A stretch of DNA of 64,000 bases from Ryuthela nishihirai. Taxonomy: Eukaryota > Arthropoda > Arachnida > Araneae > Heptathelidae. The number at the start of each line of letters is the position of its first letter. The first letter of the stretch is position 1. Below, in pieces: positions 1 to 9,756 of the stretch. The DNA is taken from NCBI GenBank assembly GCA_038380435.1, contig JAWZYU010000007.1, positions 88,955,033-89,019,032 on the forward strand, given 5' to 3'. Below the pieces are notes generated by a model that saw only the letters and a program-made list of their open reading frames with translations, ran no database searches and was not told where the DNA came from. A program made the translations under genes and the position numbers.

Positions 1-250
1 TGGGCTTGGAAATAACGCCGTCCGTCGGATGGGACATTACGCCGTGGCCCCGTGTGCGGCAGAGCCATACCCTGTGCACATTAAAGAACACGCTGGATGG
101 CCTGACGGGAGGCTACCATCTGTCTCCCAACAGCTGTTTCAGTGGGTCTCCTCCCCCAACCTTCTCTGAGCCTTCGTGGTCCATGTGACCTGGCCATTTA
201 GCCCATGGTGTGCAAAAAAGTGCCGCTCACAGGTAAAACAACCCAACCCA
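1..250 (+). mobile_element. SINE-A copy, cut by window edge
   Basis: This is the 3' two thirds of the main SINE of the window. A full copy is about 385 bp. It begins with a tRNA-like head holding an A box (TGGCTCAGTCGG) and a B box (GGTTCGAGTCC). A middle block follows around GGGACGTTAAGCCGTGG and GTGCACGTTAAAGAACAC, and the tail ends in CAACCCAACCC with no poly(A). Here the head lies left of position 1. The head resembles an elongator tRNA-Met (GGTAGCGCG, then CTCGTAATC where tRNA-Met has CAT). The middle block looks like the shared central domains known from several animal SINE superfamilies; which one needs a library search. Confidence 0.93.
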
Positions 251-251
251 A

Positions 252-914
252 CTCGAAACGAAAGCGAGGTACAAATTGGAAAGCCGAGTATAATGTTTGT
301 GTAAGCTCTCTCCAAAGTATTACTACGTATAAATTTGTTAATTGACAGTAAAGATGAACAAGGTTTGATTAATAAATTTGATGTTTATGATATGCTATAT
401 TTTTAATTTTATTTGTCTGTACTAAAGTTTTTTATGTGAAAAGTCCTTTGTCTGCGCGTTTTCCTGTATTTGAGGGTATAAACAGTGCACAACAAATCTG
501 TCGCCTGTTAAAAAAAATTGAGTCGTGAAGCTAAAAGAGCCACATGGACTGAAAATGGTTAGAAAGTACTGATCTAATGGTTAGAAAGTACTTCATCAGA
601 GGTTAGTGCATTTCATTCATCATGCGCAGTTTTCATAGATAGCTTGAGAAGTGAATCAAGCTGTTGACTTATGATGAACATGGAGACTTTAAAACTGCGC
701 AGTCTGATAGTTTCACCATTTTCTCATTCATGCTATTATTAATTGAAATTCCATTTTACAAGCAATTTATGGCAAATGTTTTAGCAATTAAATGGAATTG
801 GAATCCCAATCTCCAAAAGAAGTAGTAAACTTTATTAATGCCAATGAGAACCAATCAACTGCCCTTGCCTATGCTCATTACATAGAATGGATTCTTTTAG
901 CAATTTTTTAAACA
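252..914. other. A+T-rich stretch, no gene seen
   Basis: I see no coding region. A 16-base segment beginning ATGGTTAGAAAG occurs twice, at 555-570 and 577-592, a 22-bp period. Otherwise this is unique-looking A+T-rich DNA between two SINE-A copies. Confidence 0.6.
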
Positions 915-1299
915 GGGTTGTGTTGTTTTACATCTGAGCGGCACTTTTTTGCACACCATGGGCTAAATGGCCAGGTCACAAGGACCCCGAAGGCTCAGAG
1001 AAGGTTGGAGGAGGGACCCACTGGAACAGCTGTTGGAAGACAGATGGTAGCCTCCCGTCAAGGCCATCCAGCGTGTTCTTTAACGTGCATAGGGTAAGCC
1101 GTGCTCCTGCACACGGGGCCACGGCTTAACGTCCCATCCGATGGACGGCGGCTTTCCAAGCCCATCGGTGTCCCCTACTGACCGTTGGCAGGGCGGGAAA
1201 TTTTGCGGAGATAAATCTCAACGCTGACCCAGCTGGGACTCGAACCTGGGAACTACAGATTACGAGCCTGACGCGCTACCGACTGAGCACCCCCGCCCC
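915..1299 (-). mobile_element. SINE-A copy, full length
   Basis: Reads on the minus strand from the head (GGGGCGGGGGTGCTCAGTCGG, with one base lost in the A box) to the tail. I saw no clear target-site duplication, so it may be older than most copies here. Confidence 0.93.
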
Positions 1300-1544
1300 A
1301 CCAGTATAGGGAATGACACTTTGACCACTATCTAAAGGTCGGGAACATACAATACCATATAGGTAAATGCACAGCCCACGACAGTCTAGGGTGAACAGTA
1401 CTATAGAAGTAAAGCTCGACCCACGGCATCGCCGCTGCAAAACCTGGATTTTAATCAGCGCCCGGTTAGCCACAAACAAGGATATATAGATCCAAGTTGC
1501 TCCCGTGGTGAGAACTCTTAGTCGGGCCCGGAATTTGGGGCCCT

Positions 1545-4500
1545 ATCCGACCTGACGGACCAAGTCAGTCAGCAGGGCCCCGAACGACTCCCTTGAGTCT
1601 CTGAGATGGAGGTTTTAGCTTACTCGACCGGGTCCCAAACCGGTACAGAGTGGAGCCTTCGACCTCAAGATCTTAGCCTGTCCCAACCGGGGCTCAAACC
1701 GGTACAGAGTGGAGCCTTCGACCTCAAGATCTTAGCCTGTGTCAACCGGGGCCCAAACCGGTACAGAGTGGAGCCTTCGACCTCAAGATCTTAGCCTGTC
1801 CCAACCGGGGCCCAAACCGGTATAGAGTGGAGCCTTCGACCCAAGATCTTAACCTGTCCCAACCGGGGCCCAAACCGGTATAGAGTGGAGCCTTCGACCT
1901 CAAGATCTTAGCCTGCCCCAACCGGGGCCCAAACCGGTACAGAGTGAAGCCTTCGACCTCAAGATCTTAGCCTGTCCCAACCGGGGCCCAAACCGGTACA
2001 GAGTGAAGCCTTCGACCTCAAGATCTTAGCCTGTCCCAACCGGGGCCCAAACTGGTATAGAGTGGAGCCTTCGACCTCAAGATCTTAGCCTGCCCCAACC
2101 GGGGCCCAAACCGGTTTAGAGTGGAGCCTTCGACCTCAAGATCTTAGCCTGTCCCAACCGGGGCCCAAACCGGTACAGAGTGGAGCCTTCGACCTCAAGA
2201 TCTTAGCCTGTCCCAACCGGGGCCCAAACCGGTACAGAGTGAAGCCTTCGACCTCAAGATCTTAGCCTGTGTCAACCGGGGCCCAAACCGGTACAGAGTG
2301 GAGCCTTCGACCTCAAGATCTTAGCCTGTCCCAACCGGGGCGCAAACCGGTATAAAGTGGAACCTTCAACCTCAAGATCTTAGCCTGCCCCAAACGGGGC
2401 CCAAACCGGTACAGAGTGGAGCCTCCGACCTCAAGATCTTAGCCTGTCCCAACCGGGGCCCAAACCGGTACAGAGTGAAGCCTTCGACCTCAAGATCTTA
2501 GCCTGTGCCAACCGGGGCCCAAACCGGTACAGAGTGAAGCCTTCGACCTCAAGATCTTAGCCTGTCCCAACCGGGGCCCAAACCGGTACAGAGTGAAACC
2601 TTCGACCTCAAGATCTTAGCCTGTGTCAACCGGGGCCCAAACCGGTACAGAGTGGAGCCTTCGACCTCAAGATCTTAGCCTGTCCCAACCGGGGCCCAAA
2701 CCGGTATAAAGTGGAGCCTTCAACCTCAAGATCTTAGCTTGTCCCAAACCGGTACAGAGTGGAGCCTTCGACCTCAAGATCTTATCCTGTCCCAACCGGG
2801 GCCCATACCGCTACAGAGTGAAGCCTTCGACCTCAAGATCTTAGCCTGTCCCAACCGGGGCCCAAACCGGTATAGAGTGAAGCCTTCGACCTCGAGGTCT
2901 TAGCCTGTCCCAACCGGGGCCCAAACCGGTACAGAGTGGAGCCTTCGACCTCAAGATCTTAGCATGTCCCAACCGGGGCCCAAACCAGTACAAAGTGGAG
3001 CCTTCGACGTCAAGATCTTAGCCTGTGTCAACCGGGGCCCAAACCGGTACAGACTGAAGCCTTCGACCTCAAGATCTTAGCCTGTCCCAACCGGGGCACA
3101 AACCGGTATAGAGTGGAGCCTTCGACCTCAAGATCTTAGCCTGTCCAAACCGGGGCCCAAACCGGTATAGAGTGGAGCCTTCGACCTCAAGAACTTAGCC
3201 TGCCCCAACCGGGGCCCAAACCGGTACAGAGTGAAGCCTTCGACCTCAAGATCTTAGCCTGTCCCAACCGGGGCCCAAACCGGTACAGAGTGAAGCCTTC
3301 GACCTCAAGATCTTAGCCTGTCCCAACCGGGGCCCAAACCGGTATAGAGTGGAGCCTTCGACCTCAAGATCTTAGCCTGCCCCAACCGGGGCCCAAACCG
3401 GTACAGAGTGGAGCCTTCGACCTCAAGATCTTAGCCTGTCCCAACCGGGGCCCAAACCGGTACAGAGTGAAGCCTTCGACCTCAAGATCTTAGCCTGTGT
3501 CAACCGGGGCCCAAACCGGTACAGAGTGGAGCCTTCGACCTCAAGATCTTAGCCTGTCCCAACCGGGGCCCAAACCGGTATAAAGTGGAGCCTTCAACCT
3601 CAAGATCTTAGCCTGCCCCAAACGGGGCCCAAACCGGTACAGAGTGGAGCCTTCGACCTCAAGATCTTAGCCTGTCCCAACCTGGGCCGAAACCGGTACA
3701 GAGTGAAGCCTTCGACCTCAAGATCTTAGCCTGTCCCAACCGGGGCCCAAACCGGTACAGAGTGAAGCCTTCGACCTCAAGATCTTAGCCTGTGTCAAGC
3801 GGGGCCCAAACCGGTACAGAGTGGAGCCTTCGACCTCAAGATCTTAGCCTGTCCCAACCGGGGCCCAAACCGGTACGGAGTGAAGCCTTCGACCTCAAGA
3901 TCTTAGCCTGTCCCAACCGGGGCCCAAACCGGTACAGAGTGAAGCCTTCGACCTCAAGATCTTAGCCTGTCCCAACCGGGGCCCAAAGCGGTACAGAGTG
4001 AAGCCTTCGACCTCAAGGTCTTAGCCTGTCCCAACCGGGGCCCAAACCGGTACAGAGTGAAGCCTTCGACCTCAAGATCTTAGCCTGTCCCAACCGGGGC
4101 CCAAACCGGTACAGATTGGAGCCTTCGACCTCAAGATCTTAGCCTGTCCCAACCGGGGCCCAAACCAGTACAGAGTGAAGCCTTCGACCTCAAGATCTTA
4201 GCCTGTCCCAACCGGGGCCCAAACCGGTACAGAGTGGAGCCTTCGACCTCAAGATCTTAGCCTGTCCCAACCGGGGCCCAAACCGGTACAGAGTGAAGCC
4301 TTCGACCTCAAGATCTTAGCCTGTCCCAACCGGGGCCCAAACCGGTACAGAGTGGAGCCTTCGACCTCAAGATCTTAGCCTGTCCCAACCGGGGCCCAAA
4401 ACGGTACAGAGTGGAGCCTTCGAACTCAAGATCTTAGCCTGTCCCAACCGGGGCCAAAACCGGCACAGATTGGAGCCTTCGACCTCAAGATCTTAGCCTG

Positions 4501-4850
4501 TCCCAACCGGGGCCCAAACCGGTACAGAGTGAAGCCTTCGACCTCAAGATCTTAGCCTGTCCCAACCGGGGCCCAAACCGGTACAGAGTGGAGCCTTCGA
4601 CCTCAAGATCTTAGCCTGTGTCAAGCGGGGCCCAAACCGGTACAGAGTGGAGCCTTCGACCTCAAGATCTTAGCCTGTCCCAACCGGGGCCCAAACCGGT
4701 ACAGAGTGAAGCCTTCGACCTCAAGATCTTAGCCTGTCCCAACCGGGGCCCAAACCGATCAGCAGAGCCTTCGACCTAAATGGGCCCTCAAGCCACCCCC
4801 CACCACGTCAAGGTGGTTCCCTGTCGGGGGGGGGGGGGGGTAAAAGAGAA
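1545..4850 (+). repeat. Element containing an expanded 59-bp satellite
   Basis: The outer parts (about 1545-1625 and 4770-4850) match a short element on the minus strand at 55385-55562. They share CCGACCTGACGGACCAAGTC and GAGTCTCTGAGATGGAGGT at one end. At the other end they share GGGCCCTCAAGCC, CACCACGTCAAGGTGGTTCC and a G run. Between them this copy carries about 53 tandem 59-bp units, where the short copy has one degenerate unit. I do not recognise the parent element. The 1300-1545 flank is unassigned. Confidence 0.8.
1628..4770 (+). repeat. 59-bp satellite array, about 53 units
   Basis: The unit contains CTTAGCCTGTCCCAACCGGG, GCCCAAACCGGTACAGAGTG and AGCCTTCGACCTCAAGAT in that order. Variants include TGGAGCC against TGAAGCC, TGTCCC against TGTGTC or TGCCCC, and TACAGAG against TATAGAG or TATAAAG. 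Runs of variants recur in the same order near 2041-2440 and 3301-3660, about 21 units apart. This indicates block duplication inside the array. The 62-codon frame at 1606-1794 is only the repeat read through. Confidence 0.95.
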
Positions 4851-5415
4851 AGCGGAGATTGAACTATAGCCGTTCCAATCAGTTCTACTATTGAAAGTTG
4901 TCCACCCTCCTCCCCAAAAAAAGCCTTTCCTATGACCGCCACTGATCCTGCTAAATGAAATACCAGTTGATAAATTTTTCCCTAGAGTTTCGAAAGAAAA
5001 GCTTTCGTCGTTAACTTCAATTACAAGTTATTTTCCTCTCATATGCTGAGAAGAAAGGATATACAGATGACGTAGAACGACGTCACTTCTTTCTGTGACA
5101 ATCATAGGTGACGTCGCTCTGCGTTAACGTCACAGCTCGTGCAGGAAAGATGAATATCGAGTCATTCTAAGCCAAGGAGTTAAATTCGTGAAATCTGTGT
5201 GGTTGCCATTGGATGCAAGAGGAAGGAAGGATGCGGCGTCCGGGGGAGACTATTTATAGCACATTATCTTGCTCTCAAGGAATTAAAAGGAAAGAGGAAA
5301 CGGAAGTTCAGATAGATATTGAGATTCCGTTTGTGGAAGAGAAAACACTTAATTAGCTCCGAAACTAAATCTGTTTTCATCACCCTTTGCAGAGCTCGGG
5401 CTACATTCGGGGACG
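4851..5415. other. Unique stretch with TGACGT cluster
   Basis: No open frame of note. Between about 5067 and 5133 there are four TGACGT/ACGTCA cores (ATGACGTAG, ACGACGTCAC, GTGACGTCG, TAACGTCAC), which resemble CRE/ATF half or full sites. No gene was found beside them, so a regulatory role is only a possibility. Confidence 0.4.
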
Positions 5416-6195
5416 CTAATTGGTCTTGCGCTACGAGATGATCAGAAGATGGACTCGCACGAAACCTGGTGTTCTCGGGTTCGAGTCCATCGCTCAGTTA
5501 AAATTCTCTCCATTTACCACTGCTCTGTCCTACGGGAGAAAAGGGACACCAGTGACATTGGAAAGGTCGCCGTTCGTCCGATGGGACGTAAGGCCATGGC
5601 CCCGTGTGCAGGAGGGACATACCCTGTACACGTTAACAACATGTTGCGTAGGCGCTTTGATGCGATGACCTCATTTGTCTCCAAATAGCTGTACAGTACA
5701 TCCTCTTCCCCCAATCTTCTGGGATGGGGGTGGCTCAGTCGGTAGCGCGCCAGGCTCGTAATCTGTAGTTCCTAGCTTCGAGTCCCAGCTGGGTCAGCGT
5801 TGGGATTTATCTCCGCAAAATTCCCCGCCCTGCCAACGGTCAATATGAAACACCGATGGGCTTGGAAATAACGCCGTCCGTCGGATGGGACGTTAAGCCG
5901 TGGTCCCGTGTGCGGGAGAGCCATACCCTGTGCACGTTAAAGAACACGCTGGATGCCTTGACGGGAGGCTATCATCTGTCTCCCAACAGCTGTTCCAGTG
6001 GGTCCCTCCCCCAACCTTCTCTGAGCCTTCGGGGTCCTTGTGACCTGGCCATTTAGCCCATGGTGTGCAAAAAAGTGCCGCTCAGAGGTAAAACAACCCA
6101 ACCCAATCTTCTCTGAGCCCTTGGGTCTTTACCATCTAGCCATTTAGTAGTTTTCACAAATGTGCTTCTAAGAGATAATACAACTCAACTGTTTG
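5416..6195 (+). mobile_element. Older, divergent SINE-A relative, interrupted
   Basis: The head (5416-5480) differs from SINE-A but keeps a B box (GGTTCGAGTCC). The middle block is recognisable (CGATGGGACGTAAGGCCATG, then CCCTGTACACGTTAA). The element breaks at 5720 in CCAATCTTCT and resumes at 6113 with CTGAGCCCTTGGG, ending near 6195 in AATACAACTCAACT. A younger SINE-A at 5721-6101 fills the gap. This is either an old subfamily or a different SINE sharing the same middle and tail. Confidence 0.75.
5721..6101 (+). mobile_element. SINE-A copy nested in older SINE
   Basis: Full-length copy bounded by an 11-bp target-site duplication, CCCAATCTTCT, at 5710-5720 and 6102-6112. The duplicated sequence belongs to the older SINE, so this copy landed inside it. 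Confidence 0.95.
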
Positions 6196-6227
6196 TGTTT
6201 ATCATCCAGGTTTTATAACTGAAAAAG

Positions 6228-6360
6228 AACCACTCAAGCAGCTACTTGCCCTAGAGATTTGACAGGAGACTGTCACTTTACACGCCATAGTAGAAGATCT
6301 GTGAGGAAGACGAGACCTCAGCAGACAGGTAACACAAAACATTCATGGCCTAACTCCCAT
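6228..6360 (-). mobile_element. SINE-B fragment
   Basis: Minus-strand piece of the second SINE family: CTCAAGCAGCTACTTGCC, GACAGGAGACTGTCA and the block around GAGACCTCAGCAGA. The tRNA-like head is missing or decayed past about 6345. Confidence 0.75.
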
Positions 6361-6400
6361 AAAAATATTGAATATATGGAATGATTTAAAAGAATCTCGT

Positions 6401-6782
6401 TGGGTTGTTTTACCTCTGAGCAGTACTTTTTTGCACACAATGGGCTGAATGGCCAGGTCACAAGGACCCCGAAGACTCAGAGTAGGTTGGGGGAGGGGAC
6501 CCACTGGAACAGCTGTTAGGAGACAGATGGTAGCCTCCCGTCAAGGCCATCCAGTGTGTTCTTTAACGTGCACAGGCTATGGCTCCCTCCCGCACACGGT
6601 GCCACAGCTTAACGTCCCATCCGACGGACGGCGACCTTTACAAGCCCATCGGTGTCCCCTACTGACCGTGGGCAGGGCGGGGAGTTTGCAGAGATAAACT
6701 CAACTCTGACCCAGCTGGGACTCGAACCTGGGAACTGGCAGATTACGAGCCTGACGCGCTACCGACTGAGCCACTCCGCTCC
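6401..6782 (-). mobile_element. SINE-A copy, full length
   Basis: Bounded by a 12-bp duplication AAAGAATCTCGT at 6389-6400 and 6783-6794. The CT-to-GG part of the B-box region carries a small insertion (ACTGGCAG). Confidence 0.95.
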
Positions 6783-7032
6783 AAAGAATCTCGTAATTCT
6801 ATGGGTTCTTTTCTTCTTATCATTTCATCGCACCATAATCTTTTCCCCATGGCAATGAAGATGCTATTTTATTTTGTTGTTTAAAAAAGCCAAAATTTTT
6901 TAAGTTTGGGATTTTAAACACAAATTAAAAAAAAAAATGTGTTTGATGCATAAAAAAATTCCTCCTGTGCAAATTTAATACGACTTTTCGTCAGGGACTC
7001 GTGAATTAATAAGTTACAGTTTCTTTGTGGCC

Positions 7033-7421
7033 TGGGGCTGGGGTGGCTCAGTCGGTAGCGCGCCAGGCTCGTAATCTGTAGTTTCCAGGTTCGAGTCCCA
7101 GTTGGGTCAGCGTTGATATTTATCTCCGCAAAACTCCCCACCCTGCACACGGTCAGTAGGGGACCCCAATGGGCTTGGAAAGGCCACCGTCCGTCGGATG
7201 GGACGTTAAGCCGTGCCCCCATGTGCGGGAGAGCCATACCCTGCGCACGTTAAAGAACACGTTGGATGGCCTTGACTCGAGGCTACCATCTGTCTCCCAA
7301 CAGCTATTCCAATGGGTCCCCTTCCCCAACCTTCTCTGAGCTTTCGGGGTCCATGTGACCTGGCCATTTAGCCCATGGTGTGCAAAAAAGTGCCGCTCAG
7401 AGGTAAAACAACCCAACCCAA
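7033..7421 (+). mobile_element. SINE-A copy, full length
   Basis: Head and tail complete. The likely duplication is TCTTTGTGGC at 7022-7031 against TCTTTGTCGC after the tail, one mismatch, so this copy is somewhat aged. Confidence 0.93.
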
Positions 7422-7431
7422 GTCTTTGTCG

Positions 7432-8324
7432 CTACAATTAAGAAGTTTACAACTAATTCCGTTCAAAAATTATTCAAATTTCTTTGTTTCGAATAACTGA
7501 CTGAACGGTGATGCAGTTCCTCGAATCAACTGTATTCTGTCGTCTTATCACTTGAAGGCATCGCGACACATTTCTCCTTGGCCATGAAGATGTTTTGTCG
7601 CTTTCTCTTTGCTCCACTGACCACAAAACAGCAACTTACATTCCACAGCTCACAGTCGCTCATATGGAACCAACAGAAAAAAAAATGCTCGTTGGTCAGT
7701 TCACGCATACAACGTGACAGACCATCTAGCGATCGAGCAGCGGTAGTCGCAAAAGGAATGTGGTCAGTCCTCTCACGATGGCATCTCAATGTCATTGCAA
7801 TGTAGCAATTATAGTGAAATGATCCTCTGTTGATGCTTAGGTAGTGAGAGAATCTGCAATTAGCTCGGGTTGTTAGAAGAATTGGAAGCGACGACACAGT
7901 GAGATGCTTTTCGATTCCGTTTTCCTCCTCAGCGACAAAAGCGGATTTTTTTTCACCTGATCTTTACTAAGAGCTTTGAATCGCGTTTTGGTCGAGATGA
8001 GGAAACTTTTCTGACGTAAATGTCACGAGTTCTGAAGAAAATCAAATAAATGACGAAATGTCACCAGCTTAGGCTTTATCTACATAATAAATCAAAATTC
8101 ATCCTCGGCCTTCTTAAGTGGCACTGATAATCTTTTTCGTTGGGTAATAAGAGGAAACTTCCACAGTGCTCACGTGATAAAGACAACACAAAACCAAGCA
8201 GGATCTTTTTCCATAAACTTTCGGTAAAACCAGGTAAACTGGAAAATGCCTTTCCGTCTCATGCAACCGAAACGATAACATGCAATCATCCTTCATCCCA
8301 TTCATATAATTTCATCCTTATTTC
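7432..8324. other. Unassigned stretch with a 123-codon open frame
   Basis: A minus-strand frame at 7526-7897 (123 codons) is the longest here. It shows no motif I recognise and no signal peptide, and its composition does not look clearly coding. I treat it as chance unless transcripts show otherwise. No repeat from elsewhere in the window was recognised. Confidence 0.35.
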
Positions 8325-8706
8325 GGGGCGGGCGGGCGGGGAGGGGCTCAGTCGGTAGCGCGCCAGGCTCGTAATCTGCAGTTCCCAGGTTCGAGTCCCA
8401 GCTGGGTGAGCGTTGAGATTTATCTCCGCAAAATTCCCCGCCCTGCCCACGGTCAGTAGGGGACACCGATGGACTTGGAAAGGCCGCCGTCCGTCGGCTG
8501 GGACGTTAAGCCGTGGCCCCGTGTGCGGGAGAGCCATACCCTGTGCACGTTAAAGAACACGCTGGATGGCCTTGGCGGGAGGCTACCATCTGTCTCCCGA
8601 CAGCTGTCCCAACAGCTGTTCCCCTCCCCCAACCTTCGGGGTCCATGTGACCTGGCCATTTAGCCCATGGTGTGCAAAAAAGTGCCGCTCAACCCAACCC
8701 AACCCA
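8325..8706 (+). mobile_element. SINE-A copy, first of a head-to-tail trio
   Basis: The head starts in a G+C run (GGCGGGCGGGCGGGGAGG). It carries GGGTGAGCG for GGGTCAGCG and a shortened 3' third (CAACCTTCGGGG). The tail AACCCAACCCAACCC runs directly into the next SINE fragment. Confidence 0.92.
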
Positions 8707-8711
8707 ATTTT

Positions 8712-8890
8712 CGGGGCGGGGTTGGTTCATTTGGCAGCGGACCAAGCTTGTAAATTGCATTTCCTACGTTCAGGGTCCAACTGTTCGAGGGTTCAGATTT
8801 ATCTCCGCTGACATCCACCCTTCCCTCCATTGTTGGTCTCAGAAAGGCCGCCGTTCACTGAATGGAACGTTAAGCCGTACTCCTGTACAT
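8712..8890 (+). mobile_element. Partial divergent SINE-A, middle of trio
   Basis: Starts GGGGCGGGGTTGGTTCATTT and keeps GATTTATCTCCGC and GGAACGTTAAGCCGT. It stops at TCCTGTACAT, where the next SINE begins. The A and B boxes are degraded (CTGTTCGAGGGTTC). It is an old copy cut by its neighbour. Confidence 0.8.
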
Positions 8891-9270
8891 AGGGGGCGAA
8901 GGTGGCTCAGTCGGTAGCACGCCACGCTCGCAATCTGCAGTTCCCAGGTTCGTGTCCCGGCTTGGTCAGCGTTGAGACTTATCTTCGCAAAGCTCCCCAC
9001 CCTGCCCACGGTCAGTAGGGGACACCGACGGGCTTGTAAAGGCCGCCTTCCCTCGTAAAGGACGTTAAGCCGTGGCGCCGTGTGCTGGAGAGCCATAACC
9101 TGTACACGTTAAAGAACACGCTGGATAGCCTTGACGGGAGGCTACCATCTGTCCCTCGACAGCTATTCCAGTGGGTCCCTTCCTCCAACCTTCTCTGAGC
9201 CTTCGGGGTCCTTGTGACCTGGCCATTTAGCCCATGGTATACAAAAAAGTGCCGCTCAGAGGTAAAACAA
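8891..9270 (+). mobile_element. SINE-A copy, last of trio
   Basis: Head with TCGGTAGCACGCC and GTTCGTGTCCC, so the B box is altered. The tail stops at GAGGTAAAACAA without the CAACC units. Confidence 0.92.
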
Positions 9271-9412
9271 ATCTTATACAATTTAAAAAAGTGAAACAAT
9301 TTTATGGAAAAATAAACTGCCGCATTAAGCTAATAATAGATGTTCCAAGGTTAAAATCTTCATTGCGCTGGAGATGAAAATTTCCCCACCTAATTTCTGT
9401 AGAAAAAGAGGA

Positions 9413-9560
9413 CAGCGTGGACTTGAAAAAAAAAAGCAATCGTTCATCGGATGAGACATTGATGCCTGTGAAAGATAAACTATACCCTGTTCTTGTTGGA
9501 TGCCTTGATAAGAGTCTTAACCTGTCTCATAATGGCTTCCCATTGGATCCCGTTGCATTT
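9413..9560 (+). mobile_element. Very old SINE-A remnant
   Basis: Degenerate match to the middle and 3' part of SINE-A in the right order: GGACTTGAAAAAA, TCATCGGATGAGACATTGATG, TATACCCTGTTCTTG, GGATGCCTTGATAAGAG, then CATTGGATCCC. Many substitutions make it one of the oldest copies here. Confidence 0.55.
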
Positions 9561-9594
9561 TCATATATTTTTTTCTTCACGCTGAATTTTGTCT

Positions 9595-9750
9595 TCAGGA
9601 AACGAAAAGCATATCGCCTCTGGGGCATATCGGAATATCGTTTTCAAAGAGAATGACATTTTCCATATACCTACTTTTTCACTCCTTAAAAGTTTTAATT
9701 CAAGCAAATGATCGAGAAAATGCAAATAATAGTATTTTATTCATTACTAG
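9595..9750 (+). repeat. Dispersed repeat, matches 13405-13545
   Basis: GCATATCGCCTCTGGGGCAT, CCTACTTTTTCACTCCTTAA and AAAATGCAAATAATAGTATT reappear with changes at 13405-13545 (GCATATCGCCTCTGAAGAAT and so on). Its class is unknown. Confidence 0.7.
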
Positions 9751-9756
9751 CTGAAC

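Noticed and set aside
1628..4770. CRISPR-like array
   Set aside because: Units are contiguous 59-bp copies with no unique spacers, in a eukaryotic background, and no cas-like genes are present.
5721..5800. tRNA genes predicted from A and B boxes in each SINE head
   Set aside because: The heads do not close a full acceptor stem, are followed directly by the SINE middle, and recur dozens of times with the same downstream sequence.
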